A stretch of 44,150 nt of DNA, from the NCBI GenBank assembly GCA_004802705.1, contig SGPL01000270.1:1-44150 (forward strand), in the 5' to 3' direction. Positions 35,419-44,150 of the stretch are shown piece by piece. The notes under the pieces were generated by a model that saw only the letters and a list, made by a program, of their open reading frames with translations, was not told the DNA's origin and searched no databases. The DNA is from Bondarzewia mesenterica (lineage: Eukaryota > Basidiomycota > Agaricomycetes > Russulales > Bondarzewiaceae). The translations under genes and the position numbers were made by a program. Every line of letters begins with the position of its first letter. Within the stretch, counting starts at the first letter, position 1.

Positions 35419-37506
35419 TTGCAGTTTGCCGTAGCGATGGGCAATGCTATGCTGATGTTTAAATTACAAATCAATACTTTCGCTAGCCAGTATACCTGCC
35501 TGTGGAGGCGAGGGCAGTTTGCCGAAAGTAGGCCAAGCAAATAGGAACGTCTTTGAACCTCCTTGGATATACCGTCTCCACTGGAATTCTACATGGTGGG
35601 TGATAGACGCAGTATGATGAGCGAACAAACAACATACGATTCCCGAGCAATATTCTTCCCACAGTCTCCCACAGTCCAGGTAGCTACTCGAGCACAGTTT
35701 TTCTCCAATGGAGTAGCTAGGGTGGAGTAGGATAGCCGCTACTGTCGTATGTCGTAGTACGAAGTGAACTTCAACTACTGGCCGGCCGCCGCACTGGAGC
35801 TGGCTGAGAACTTGACACGTTCTCGGCTGCAGCCGAAACGCTCGTCGGCAGTTGCCAATTTACCACCGTTCGCTCATCCTGGCAGGTTCAACTCAGTGAC
35901 TCTCAGTCGTCTACCAGCCTCTAGCTACCCCATCATTATCCCATTGATTCCATAATTTGACCTCTTCGATGTTCCTGCACACTGTGACTCAATACAGTCC
36001 TTAAAGGGATTTGTCTGAATCGTTCGTGTTCTCTATCGTTACTACCCCGAAATGCTGCGGTGAGATACTTGTACAATTGGCATTTTTCACTGATAGGCCA
36101 CCAAATGGTCCAAACGTACTTTGCTTTGACGACGGCCCTTGTCGAAAAAAAAAAAACCTTCCTCACGGAAGTGGACTGCTGTGTATGACTAACGTCCACG
36201 ATGAACTACAACGTGCGACGGCTTGTCTACGAAGACCATTCGTTGGCGCTCCATCACGCACGCCTATGACACGTTCTGACCTGCTGTCACTTCTCTAGAG
36301 AAAAACCCGAGCTATTTCTGTCGCGCACCTTGTGACTGGTCTCCAGTGATTAGGGCTTATGGTGAGCGCAAGTAACATTCAGCATTTTCTAAGGAATCCT
36401 CATGGCACTTACAGGTGGCTGCATCAGCGCCTTGTCGATTGGGTGGAGACGGTTCACGTTGAGCTAGTCACCGTCATTGGGGTTATACTGAAAACATTTG
36501 ATCAGTGTTCACGGATTGTGTGGCTCGAACACGAGGTATAGCTATCCCCGTGTAGCATCGCTTCTGTGAATGTCTGGCCTACCTCGCTTCCAACTTCCAG
36601 TGACGAATGCGTTTGGATGTAGCTCCCTTCTCCTCACACCCTCTGAGTTGGGTGATTTTGCGAATTGTGAGGAGTTGAACTTCGGTGCGTTTTGTGTTTA
36701 GTCTCTTCCAAAAAATGTGTACTTGAATCTCGCAAGTCACTGTGTGCGAATGTAAATGCTTATAACTTGTGCAAAATTTCTGATGCGGCATTTCAGGGAC
36801 AATCCAGATGACCCTGCCCACCATCTGCAAGCCACGTTCTGTTCCACATCGTAATCCAAACCCTATAGCCCCTTGAAGAGGCGCTTTGGAGTAAGAAAGT
36901 GAGCATGTCGTCATGTCTTTGTGTATTCGTGACTATCTCGTGTCTCTGCGTGCTCTTCTATAATGGAAGCGCAGGCCGCACAGAGCAGCGCGCTTGAGCC
37001 AGCTCATACGCAGTGTGCTTGCCCTTGATCAAGGGGACGGCCTCGTCCTCTAAGTCAACCCTCCTGTTGTCGTTGACGGATTCATGTTTCGTTTACCTTT
37101 CCAACGCCGTATATCCTCCACCAGGTGAATTTTGCCTCCTGGCATGCATCAGGCCTGGACGAATCACACAGCGTGCACATACCGTTATCAATGTTTGTCA
37201 CCAGATTATTAGGATAAGTCTGATATGGCTCCATATCTGCAACGAGGCGTGTTCGTAGCTGTCCGCGGCTAGGCTTATTACTCCGGATGCGCTCCGAATC
37301 ACTGCCGCGCATACGTCAGTATTGCGCGACCTGCCCTTGTCTGTAGTGGTCGCCTGTTTCGTGCTGTGGCTGGCATTGATGCCTTCTCCCAGTCGATAGG
37401 ACGGATCTGGAATCGATGTGATTGCCACTCGATTCGTCTCTTTTATCGGCTGGCTTGTGTGAGGTTCGAGGTTTGATCGTGGATATGGGTTGGCACGATA
37501 TGGCTG
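35419..37506. other. Non-coding region between the Myb/SANT-like gene and the Helitron
   Basis: About 2.1 kb with only short, overlapping open frames. I looked specifically for the missing Helitron helicase motifs on the minus strand and found none. A12 and other A-rich runs (36147-36158 region) are present. The left part is the promoter of the Myb/SANT-like gene. Confidence 0.5.
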
Positions 37507-40500
37507 TCAATGATAGATGGACGGACTCTGCACCAGAGGAACTGGCCCCTTTTGGAAGGCATCTGGCTGGTATATTTGCATATACTCTCCGGTTGGCTTT
37601 TTTTGGTGAATGTTCGACTGTCTGAGGCGAACAATCGCTCTCCTTCGCAATGACTGCGCGTGAATAATGATTATTCCATTGATTATAGGCGAAAAAACAT
37701 GGGCATATTGACAGGTGGGTGTACAACATTCGGCTACAGCTACATCTTGTGGGACCACCACCTCGAACGAAAAAAAAAAAATCAAGTCCAAGTACAGCGT
37801 GCAACGCCGCTTCATATAGAAAAAAAAAAATCCGACGCGCTCATCCCGCAAGATAAGGACATGAAAGGTGTGAATATGAGACGGTGAGGGGGGTTGATTG
37901 ATACTGATACTGATACTGATGGCTGGCATCCATCCATTGACATATCCATAAAGCCTTTTCGACGCCCACTCGCCTGTCTCGTCGATGTAGTCCTCCTCAC
38001 TCAAACGAAATGGGGCTCCTCTTTTACATCTCTCCTTTCCTTCATGATCGATTATGAGACATCGTCTCCGCTGGCAAGTATGCACTTGCTTGCATCTGAT
38101 AACGCGTAATTCCCATTGTCGCAACTGTTCATTGTAGTCGCTGCTGTCTGGATTCGGAGGACGTCCATAAGCAATTTCGGTCTCGTTCGGTAGGTTGCAT
38201 ATCTCTGATTTCGATCCGACGCCTGGTGCAAAAGCTCGGATATTTGCAGCGATGAAGTTCGTTACCCGTTGTCGGAAAGACTCGAATCGAAGTAAGTCTT
38301 GCATCTTGCGAGAGGATGGTGCTCCTTCTAACCATATCAAGAGATGGAGATGAAGACTTCCTCGACCCTGAGACTCCACCGTTCCAAAGTACGCTGCCAC
38401 CTTTCCTAATACTCCTTTTTCCGCCTCAATTCGACCGCCTCCTGAAACAGTGATTCGGAAAAGAGATTCGAAGACCGTGTTGATTAAGAAATGGAAAAAC
38501 TTGGATGCTGCGTAAGGATCATTCGCGATGTTTTCTGCACGTCTAACTTTATCTGGTCCAGACGCCGCTATGAATTGATCCATGTCGATGTCCTCTCCAG
38601 CAAAAACCTGCGCGATAGGATCATGAAGATCACACGGGTTAATAGTAACCCACATGGAAGGAGGCCCTTTTTCTGCTGACGTCGACCAAATTTGACTCCG
38701 AAGTTGGTGACGAGCAGAATCCGACCCTTTCACTCGCGCGGCTGTGGCATGAACTTGTTTGCGCAATAATCGAACCGCCAGATCAGTTAATGGCCGATTA
38801 GCGTCCTCTTCTTCCTGTGCCTTCGCTAACTTCTCCTTTGTTATTGTAGACAATAACTGTGAATCGGCCTCGAAGTTCTTTCTCCGCATTTGAATTCTCG
38901 CCGACTGCAATGCGTCTCGCCGTTGTTCAATCCCAAAAACAACGAATGGAAAAGTCTCGTGTGAACGGAAACGACGGTCGTGATACCGCAAAAGATGGCG
39001 AGCATGCTCTGTGAAAGACAGCGACACCTCGCGATCTGCCTCAATTCCTCCTCGACCGTACGGAAACAGAGCCGGAAAGGCCTTTTCAAAAAAATTCGAC
39101 CCATTCGGATTATACGTGTGAGGCTCATTCGGTCGCGGTCGACCATAATCTTTAACCGGTTGCTTTCCATGTTTTATAGCATATCCACCTTCGACACCGT
39201 CGTTCCAAAGGTTTGACAAACCATACAGCATCAACTCATTCGCCGTGACATTTGTCAGATCTGTGTCCACTGTTCCACAAACTTGAAGCGGCACAACACT
39301 AGCAGAATCATCAACTGATAACACATGAGATACTTTATCTCGTAAAAATAGAAAGTTAATATCTTTCATACCGTGATGAGATTGACGATCCTCCTCCAAA
39401 TCTACATGTTGTGCAGCACCCGCATTCGAATCATCTGAACCTTAAAAACTGTTAAACATTACTGTTCACCCTTTCAGATGACGATTCACGAACCAAAATC
39501 TGCGTAAGTGTCTTCCTGTGGCACATATCCCTCACTCTCTTGTTGACAAATCCCGACATCTTCTGACTGCTTGACGTTCGTCAATAACTCTTGAGGAACG
39601 TCGTCTTCCGGGAGCAATGCGAGCCTCGATTCACAGATCTCAATATCCCCAAAATACTTTGCGTTATTCTTCTTCAGCCACTGCAAAGCAGACCTGACAG
39701 CCGACCGTCGTACTTTGAATGTCATTCGCAACCAATCCTTTGGCAGCGCGCCCTGGCCAATAAAGGTAACAGACATCACTAGAGCCAATACTGAGGGGGG
39801 TCGAGGCATCATTCTCCCTTCTGTCATCTCTGCGACCCCTTTAAAATCTTGCTCATACGTACTGACGGTACCCCGCATTCCTCGTTGCAGCGACGCGAAA
39901 TCACGAGAACCCTGCGCACCTTTTGGCATGAGTTTAAAGACATACACCCTCGGATACAGCAACGCTATAAGCAACTGCTCCGGCACCGTCAGAACGCGAA
40001 TCTCCCAAGGAACATCGCCGATCCATAGATTATTCGCCAATGAGTATTTCGGTGGTGTATGCGGTCCTGTTTTGTTCAATGCTGACATGCACGCTGCGCA
40101 GATTTTAACTGCGACAACATTCGCCTCCCTCTTCATCAAACCTTTCTCTTCCAACAACATCCCATTCGTCAAAACATGCCGCGGATGCCCGATGTCGCGT
40201 TTCGGTCGAAGTCGATCCCCATTCGGTATAACATCTAACGGCACCTCCACCAAACCGTCGTCTCGATTGCCACACTCCCTCGCACAAACTGCGCAAACTT
40301 GGCTTGCGAGCGCGTCGTTTCCAGTCGCGGCATAAAATTCTCGATAACAGTCATGGATGGCGTCCACCGATGGAAGTGACAGAAACGAATCATACTCAAC
40401 ATCATCTTCCGCACATCTAGTACGTTTACGCTCGCCTGCAACTTCATCAGAATGGTCGCGCTTCTTCCGTTTATCACCGGCAGCACATAGCAATCGATGA

Positions 40501-40889
40501 TGCACGTCTGCCGAACCGCGTTCCAAAATAGCGTCGATAACCAACGACTTTGAACTGCGTTCTTCCGACGTCAATGACAGCATACCAGAAACCTCTTTCA
40601 AAATCTCATCCCTGCCCAACACACCGATTTCACTACCAAGCTGACCCGTCGATTCATTTCCGGACCTCTGGTGTTGCGCTCGTAACTCCGTAATCAAATC
40701 CTCACTACCTCGAGCCAAGATCGCATGAATCAACTGCGTCTTAGTTGCCCTTTCTTGCCTCGATAAGACCAATCTACCCTTCGCAACCATTTTCAGATTG
40801 CTAACGGACAATTTAGACAGATCTTGTTCGCGTGAAGCAAAAGAATCAATAACAGAAGGAGAAGAAGTGCAGATCGACGAGGAAGACAT
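37507..40889 (-). CDS. Truncated Helitron protein: SAP-like repeats, DUF6570 and Rep N-terminal half
   Basis: Exons are 39494-40889 (an upstream in-frame Met is at 40976) and 37507-39440, with a 53-nt intron. The N-terminus has two copies of a motif of about 37 residues (LSVSNLKMVAKGR...TKTQLIHAIL and ILKEVSGM...SKSLVIDAIL) that look SAP-like. DUF6570 follows: CAVCARECG, VPLDVIPNGDRLRP, CAACMSALNK, PPKYSLANNLWIG, LTVPEQLLIALLYPR. Exon 2 is the Helitron-like N domain, with AFPALFPYGRGG, Rep motif 1 (WVTINPCDLHDP, near 38650) and the HUH motif (GRGSLHLHLLIWLEG, near 38350). Homology ends at YGYVNGWMP (about 37921), where a (GATACT)n tract begins. The last 137 codons are non-homologous read-through. 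The Rep tyrosine motif and the PIF1-like helicase are missing, so the element cannot be autonomous. The 3.3 kb before the break have an undamaged frame, so the truncation may be recent. Confidence 0.88.
37895..37920. repeat. Short ACTGAT tandem repeat at the Helitron truncation point
   Basis: About four copies of a 6-bp unit (GATACT/ACTGAT) lie exactly where homology to the Helitron Rep protein stops. On the minus strand they encode an ISISIS tract. A repeat at the break suggests slippage or microhomology-driven rearrangement. Confidence 0.75.
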
Positions 40890-41156
40890 TCTGGTCAAAG
40901 AGCAAGCCTTTTTTCTTATTCTTTCGACACTGTCAACCTCAGTCCACAGTCGTGACCAATGCTCGCCCCTATGCACACCCCACTTTGGCTATGCAGCACA
41001 GCAATGACGTAGACCAAAACTACTGACAGACCTCGTGCTCCCTATTAGATCAACGACAACATCCAAATAAATCCACATCCGCCCCTGCTGACTGACCCTC
41101 ACCATCAATTACCCGACCCAGCTGCGACCCCCCCCCCTCCATCTGTCTTCCGTACC
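40890..41156. promoter_or_regulatory. Shared divergent promoter between the Helitron protein and the 306-residue gene
   Basis: Only 180-267 bp separate the two opposed start codons (40976 or 40889 on -, 41157 on +). Any promoters must overlap. Features seen are a C-run (nine to ten Cs near 41127-41137) followed by a CT-rich tract just before the plus-strand ATG. No TATA box was found. Confidence 0.45.
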
Positions 41157-42198
41157 ATGTCTGCAACACCCGGTTCATCCTCGACTATGTCCTCCCCTAG
41201 TAATGATCAATCACTCACCGCTCGTGCTCTTCTTGACACAGCGGACTTCAATCTCAATGAATCAGCGCTGTATGGCAAACTCACCTGGTTCCGAGATAAG
41301 CAGGGCGACGTACTGATTCTCCGTCCCACCGACAACGATGACCGTCATTCGTCACCTACTTCTGCGACTCTCGGCTGCATAGTTGACATCGACTACGACA
41401 ACTACTGGCTGACATCCGATGGTCACTACACCGGAGGAGGGAATTACCCGCAATCATTCGATAAAACCAAGCCGACTTGCTACGTCAAACAACCGACTAA
41501 TCCCGCACTGATGAACGAATTCACGAACGTCATCCAAAATCTACGCTATCTGCAAGACCTCATGGAACCCAAAGCGAAATCGAACGACCGCTCAGGGTAT
41601 CTGGTGAACGATAAGTCCACACGATTCAAAGTGCGTCATCCATTGTTTACGGTACGTTCACTATATCACAATCTCTATCTTTGATCACTAAACTGTTCAA
41701 CCGAATATCCATACAGAATTTGAAAGAAATCACAGAAGAAGAGAAGAGAGGTTCGCATTCACGCAAAGTTTTCAATATAACGCACAACCTACTAATTGAC
41801 TTCCAGAATCTACTAGCCTTCGACACGAACTCACCACCGCTGGATGGCCTGTCGAAACCGATGCTGCCAAACGACAACTCGATACTGTTCAAACCACCCA
41901 TCGCGTAGTTCCACTCCCTGCGTATGACATTGACGGCGACCTCATTAGTCCGACCATCTATCGCAACATGCTCGCAGGAGCAACGGTGGCGTTGTGTATA
42001 CGATTATTGCACTACACCATCAAGAAAACCATCCCGAACGGTCCAACCACCTACACCGACTCCTTCGTCGCAGATATCGAAAAAATCCGAGTAATAACTG
42101 CACCGGTAACAGTCACGTCCAAGAAAAGACCGTTGGCTTTGAAGGATTCGACACCACCTTCCGAGCGTTCATTCGGTAAACGCCCTAAAACAACTTAA
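41157..42198 (+). CDS. Uncharacterised 306-residue protein divergent from the Helitron gene
   Basis: Exons are 41157-41651, 41717-41750 (34 nt) and 41807-42198, giving 306 residues in frame. I cannot name the family, though short motifs resemble hypothetical proteins common in agaricomycetes. The N-terminus is Ser/Thr-rich. A central segment contains LGCIVDIDYDNYWLTSDGHY, suggesting a beta-rich fold. After the small exon come RHELTTAGWPVETDA, a YDIDGDLISPTIYRNMLAGA stretch and YTDSFVADIEKIRVI, then a basic tail (KKRPLALKDSTPP, GKRPKTT) that could be a nuclear signal. It begins within 270 bp of the Helitron start and is followed by a tandem repeat and hairpin, so it is probably cargo or an accessory gene of the element. 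This is inference from position. The open frame and clean splice sites suggest it is still intact. Confidence 0.65.
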
Positions 42199-42265
42199 AA
42201 GTAAGTCACTAACCGCCGTCTCATTCGAAATTTCAGAATCGCTCACAACGATTTGACAGTAACAT

Positions 42266-42532
42266 CGATACAGAACTTATCGATCTTCGCATCCAGCTAC
42301 ATAACTTGTATTTGTATCGATACTGTCCCATGTCTCGCAGATCCCGACGTAAACCGATCCAAAACCTGTCAATCTTCGCATGCAGCTACGTTTATTGTAT
42401 TTGTATCCATGCTATCCCATATTTCTCAAATCCCGACGTAAACCGATACTGAACTTGTCCATCTTCACGTACAGCTACGCAAATGTATTTGTATCCATAC
42501 TGTTCCATGTTTCCCAAATCACGACGTAAACT
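42266..42532. repeat. Three tandem copies of an 89-bp unit
   Basis: Units begin at about 42266, 42355 and 42444, each with CGATACAGAACTT-like starts, an ATCTTCGCAT block, AGCTACGT, TTGTATTTGTATCCATACT and a CGACGTAAAC end. The copies have diverged by roughly 10-20 percent by eye. They start about 70 bp after the stop codon of the 306-residue gene. Minisatellites near Helitron ends are known in several hosts. Confidence 0.85.
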
Positions 42533-42632
42533 GTATTTATATTCGTGCACTGTCCAGTTCTCTACATTATCGAAATTACATTCTTGACTTATCAAACAAC
42601 TGAATTTCCATCCAATCCCAAGCAAGGTCTGC

Positions 42633-42647
42633 GCCGACGAAGTCGGC
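42633..42647. other. Perfect 6-bp stem, GAA-loop hairpin
   Basis: GCCGAC-GAA-GTCGGC forms a GC-rich hairpin. Helitron 3' ends carry a short GC-rich hairpin, often with a GAA-type loop, about 10 nt before CTRR. No CTRR follows on either strand within about 15 nt, so the assignment as an element end is only a suggestion. Confidence 0.4.
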
Positions 42648-43010
42648 ACTTCCCCAAGTTAAGATAAGTTTACCACATCTCTACCCGTACCTGTCCGCAG
42701 TCCCCATCTTTGCAGAGACTACCTGTTCAGAACCTCTCGTTCTCGACCTATGGTCCGAATAATCAGGATTTGGAGCAACAGGCAGTATACCACCGCACCG
42801 CTGACAATACCTACGTAGAGTCGCTGCCAAATGGGAAGATAATTATAGCAATATACAAGAACCATCCGACGAGTTTGAACGGTGGTTTTATTTTTGCATT
42901 TTTGATCTCATCCTTTGCTGATATTTACGCTTCTTCTTCTTGTTTCCAGAATGTTTCCTACATCCTAAATGCTCATCAGACTCCCAGAACAAATCAGCAT
43001 CTGTGTGGTA

Positions 43011-43345
43011 TCATTGTACCCCGCGGAGACCACGAGCTGCTCGCATGAAGCGAGTACCGACCCACACGCCCGAGGCACCATAAGCGAGGGAAACAGGGAG
43101 ACCGCGTCGATCCATGATGTCCCCTGCCACAACGATGATGACCGGCTCGCCAGTCAGGGGATTGATCGCATCCTTGCAGAGGTCCACGATGGTGGGGATG
43201 AGAATGGACAAGGGTGTATCACCGGTGTGACCTCTGCTCTCGCCGCCTTGGGCGCAGATGATGTCGGCACCTGAATTTCAACTCTGGTGAGATGGATGGT
43301 GATTGTGGGAGCTGGGGCATACCTTGAGCAAGCGCCTTCTTGATG
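43011..43345 (-). pseudogene. Nitronate monooxygenase (2-nitropropane dioxygenase) fragment
   Basis: Two pieces of a nitronate monooxygenase are joined by an intact intron (43271-43322, GTATGC...TTCAG). The upstream piece ends KKALAQG. The downstream piece reads ADIICAQGGESRGHTGDTP, then LLIP-like SILIPTIVDLC, PLTGEPVIIVVAGDI and GASGVWVGTRF, the FMN phosphate-binding part of the TIM barrel. The usual GGEGGGHTGD is GGESRGHTGD here, and AAGGI is VAGDI. The fragment ends soon after GTRF, with a stop at 43011-43013, and the first half of the barrel is absent. It therefore cannot make a normal enzyme. It continues in frame from the kinase-like fragment to its right. Retention of an intron argues for DNA-level capture, not retroposition. 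Confidence 0.7.
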
Positions 43346-43965
43346 TACAAGTATCCAGCGTTTCTCACAGCCTGCTCCAGCATTATTCTAAAGCCGCTGT
43401 TTTTCATCAGGCCCCCAGAGCTTGCTATGCGCGTAGCAGAAGATGGATGGACAACTTGCGTCAGAAGCCGCACGAGCGACGTGGCTGCATCTCGTAAAGT
43501 CTTCAATGCAGTCGTGTCACTCGGCTGACTGAATGCAACTTCGAATACAATGGGCGCTGCGCCGGATGCCCTCAGGCTATTCTTTGGTGTCTCCTTGTGC
43601 ATGAGTGAAGCATCCGGCGTCGACGCATATAGACCGCGTTGACGAGCTCTTTTAATGTGTTGACTTTGAAGTCGTGCATTAGTGCGTCGCGCAGCCTGCC
43701 ATCGTGATGGCATGTTGAATGGCCTGCCTTCCTCGTACCCACTTCCCTCATTGCTAATGATATAATCCAGACCTCCTGCCCACGCAATCTGTGTGCCACT
43801 GGCATCGAAGCACATTGCGATTGAGCCCGTCCTAGCAATCAGGATATGCTGGGAGCTATGAGCGCGCTGAAAAGGGCGGCGTCAGAAGTAGTGTGCACAT
43901 GCATGCCGTCTATGCAGAGGAGACCTGAGATGGCATGTTTGAAGTCGGCAGCGGCAGAGGGACCC
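43346..43965 (-). pseudogene. BadF/N-acetylglucosamine-kinase-like fragment with frame breaks
   Basis: Reading right to left: HTTSDAALFSALIAPSIS then a stop (about 43840-43910), a frame change into IARTGSIAMCFDASG and GGLDYIISNEGSGYEEGR (about 43740-43835), another change into AIQHAITMAGCATH and DFKVNTLKELVNAVY (about 43640-43735), and finally TPDASLMHKETPKNS, GAAPIVFEVAF, TSLVRLLTQVV and ASSGGLMKNSGFR (about 43355-43640). This order matches the BadF/BadG-type ATPase fold of fungal N-acetylglucosamine kinases: TSDAALF, phosphate-binding GTGS (here RTGS), GDEGSGY-like NEGSGYEEG, and SGGLM for adenosine binding. Several frame breaks and the G-to-R change mark it as non-functional, although introns might explain one of the breaks. 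The last part is in frame with the monooxygenase fragment on its left. Confidence 0.6.
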
Positions 43966-43974
43966 ATCACATCA

Positions 43975-44139
43975 GTTCTGACCGAAAGCGACAACAGTGG
44001 GCAGAGTCTCAGAGATGATGCCATTGCACCCGCGGAACCTTCAGACTTGAAAGAAGACCAGCGACGTGTATATGACATAGTGACATGGCATTTGGAACAG
44101 ACGCTGGCGTCTGAAATCGGAGCGCGTAGTGCGTCCTAA
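43975..44139 (+). pseudogene. Helitron PIF1-like helicase fragment (start of helicase domain)
   Basis: In one plus-strand frame the sequence reads LTESDNSGQSLRDD, then PSDLKEDQRRVYDIVTWHLE and QTLA, the conserved entry to the PIF1-like helicase of fungal Helitrons (LNEDQRRAYDIVTWHLEQTLAG in type). The Walker A region that should follow is not reached: the frame stops at 44137-44139, or an intron begins at the GTGCGT near 44128. It lies on the opposite strand to the Helitron Rep protein at 37.5-40.9 kb, so it is from another copy or an inverted piece. The window ends 11 nt later. Confidence 0.65.
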
Positions 44140-44150
44140 AGTTAGCACTC

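Larger units (their letters stand above)
42199..43010. other. Non-coding region with tandem repeat and hairpin
   Basis: Contains the 89-bp tandem repeat (42266-42532) and the hairpin (42633-42647). A 112-residue open frame at 42710-43048 has no recognised motif and is probably chance. Confidence 0.55.
37921..44139. mobile_element. Helitron-derived region with captured host gene fragments
   Basis: The block contains a truncated Helitron Rep-type protein (-), a divergent gene of unknown role (+), an 89-bp tandem repeat, a GAA-loop hairpin, a chimeric pair of host gene fragments (-) and a Helitron helicase fragment on the opposite strand (+). Because Rep and helicase fragments point in opposite directions and are 6 kb apart, at least two element copies or an inversion are needed. 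I could not place true ends (5' TC, 3' CTRR), so the limits are only those of recognisable content; the element continues past the right edge. Confidence 0.6.

Noticed and set aside
35500..37400. Search for the missing Helitron helicase downstream of Rep on the minus strand
   Set aside because: No Walker A, DEAD-like or terminal ALSR motif could be read in any minus-strand frame.
37507..37920. Final 137 codons of the Helitron reading frame as a novel domain
   Set aside because: The sequence is low in complexity, contains A/T homopolymers read as Phe/Lys runs and starts at a 6-bp repeat. It is read-through beyond the truncation.
42710..43048. 112-residue open frame after the hairpin
   Set aside because: No motif, no splice partners, and its end overlaps the monooxygenase fragment on the other strand.
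1..44150. tRNA, rRNA and CRISPR features
   Set aside because: No cloverleaf-type A/B box pair, rRNA core sequence or spaced direct-repeat array was recognised. A tRNA scan would be needed for certainty; CRISPR arrays are not expected in a fungal nuclear genome.

Overview
This window comes from a filamentous fungus, most likely an agaricomycete (mushroom-type basidiomycete). The genes are intron-rich with mostly 47-80 nt GT-AG introns. They encode eukaryotic and fungal proteins: CreA/Mig1-type zinc fingers, Avl9, NAD(P)HX epimerase, a probable Orc6, an Egh16-like secreted protein, a MYND protein, a RING-H2 E3 and a Myb/SANT-like protein. A fungal Helitron with a DUF6570-type N-terminus is also present. 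The assembly holds a run of N at about 25.7-25.9 kb, several single Ns, and at least three single-base frame breaks in otherwise well-conserved genes, two of them at homopolymers.

Layout. 1-317 (-) is the N-terminus of a CreA/Mig1-type repressor running off the left edge, followed by 3 kb of probable promoter. 3276-5491 (-) is a split-barrel flavoprotein fused to a ferredoxin-reductase-like module. 5800-6529 (-) encodes a duplicated domain of unknown function. 7554-11396 (+) is Avl9 (15 exons, one of 10 nt). 11682-12874 (+) is NAD(P)HX epimerase. 13787-15255 (+) is probably Orc6. 16167-18218 (-) is a secreted Egh16-like protein with a repeat-rich tail. 19968-23514 (+) is an unrecognised multi-exon gene. 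24088-25313 (+) is a MYND protein and 26070-28858 (+) a double-RING protein. 28859-32224 is mostly non-coding with one decayed coding stretch. 32225-33847 (+) encodes a DM9 (DUF3421) segment fused to a von Willebrand A domain.

The right quarter differs. A Myb/SANT-like gene (34197-35418, -) is followed by Helitron-derived DNA: a truncated Helitron protein (37507-40889, -) with DUF6570 and the first two Rep motifs but no tyrosine motif or helicase; a divergent 306-residue gene of unknown function (41157-42198, +); an 89-bp tandem repeat; a GAA-loop hairpin; a chimeric pair of host gene fragments (BadF/N-acetylglucosamine kinase-like joined in frame to nitronate monooxygenase, -); and the start of a Helitron PIF1-like helicase on the opposite strand at the right edge. 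The best reading is capture and rearrangement of host exons at DNA level by Helitrons.

The left three quarters look like ordinary single-copy housekeeping or fungal-lineage genes with no operon-like co-regulation. Intron positions were deduced by eye from splice motifs, conserved family motifs and reading-frame arithmetic. Spliced lengths are multiples of three for Avl9, Orc6, Egh16-like, MYND, DM9-vWA, Myb/SANT, the 306-residue protein and the duplicated-domain gene, which supports those models.
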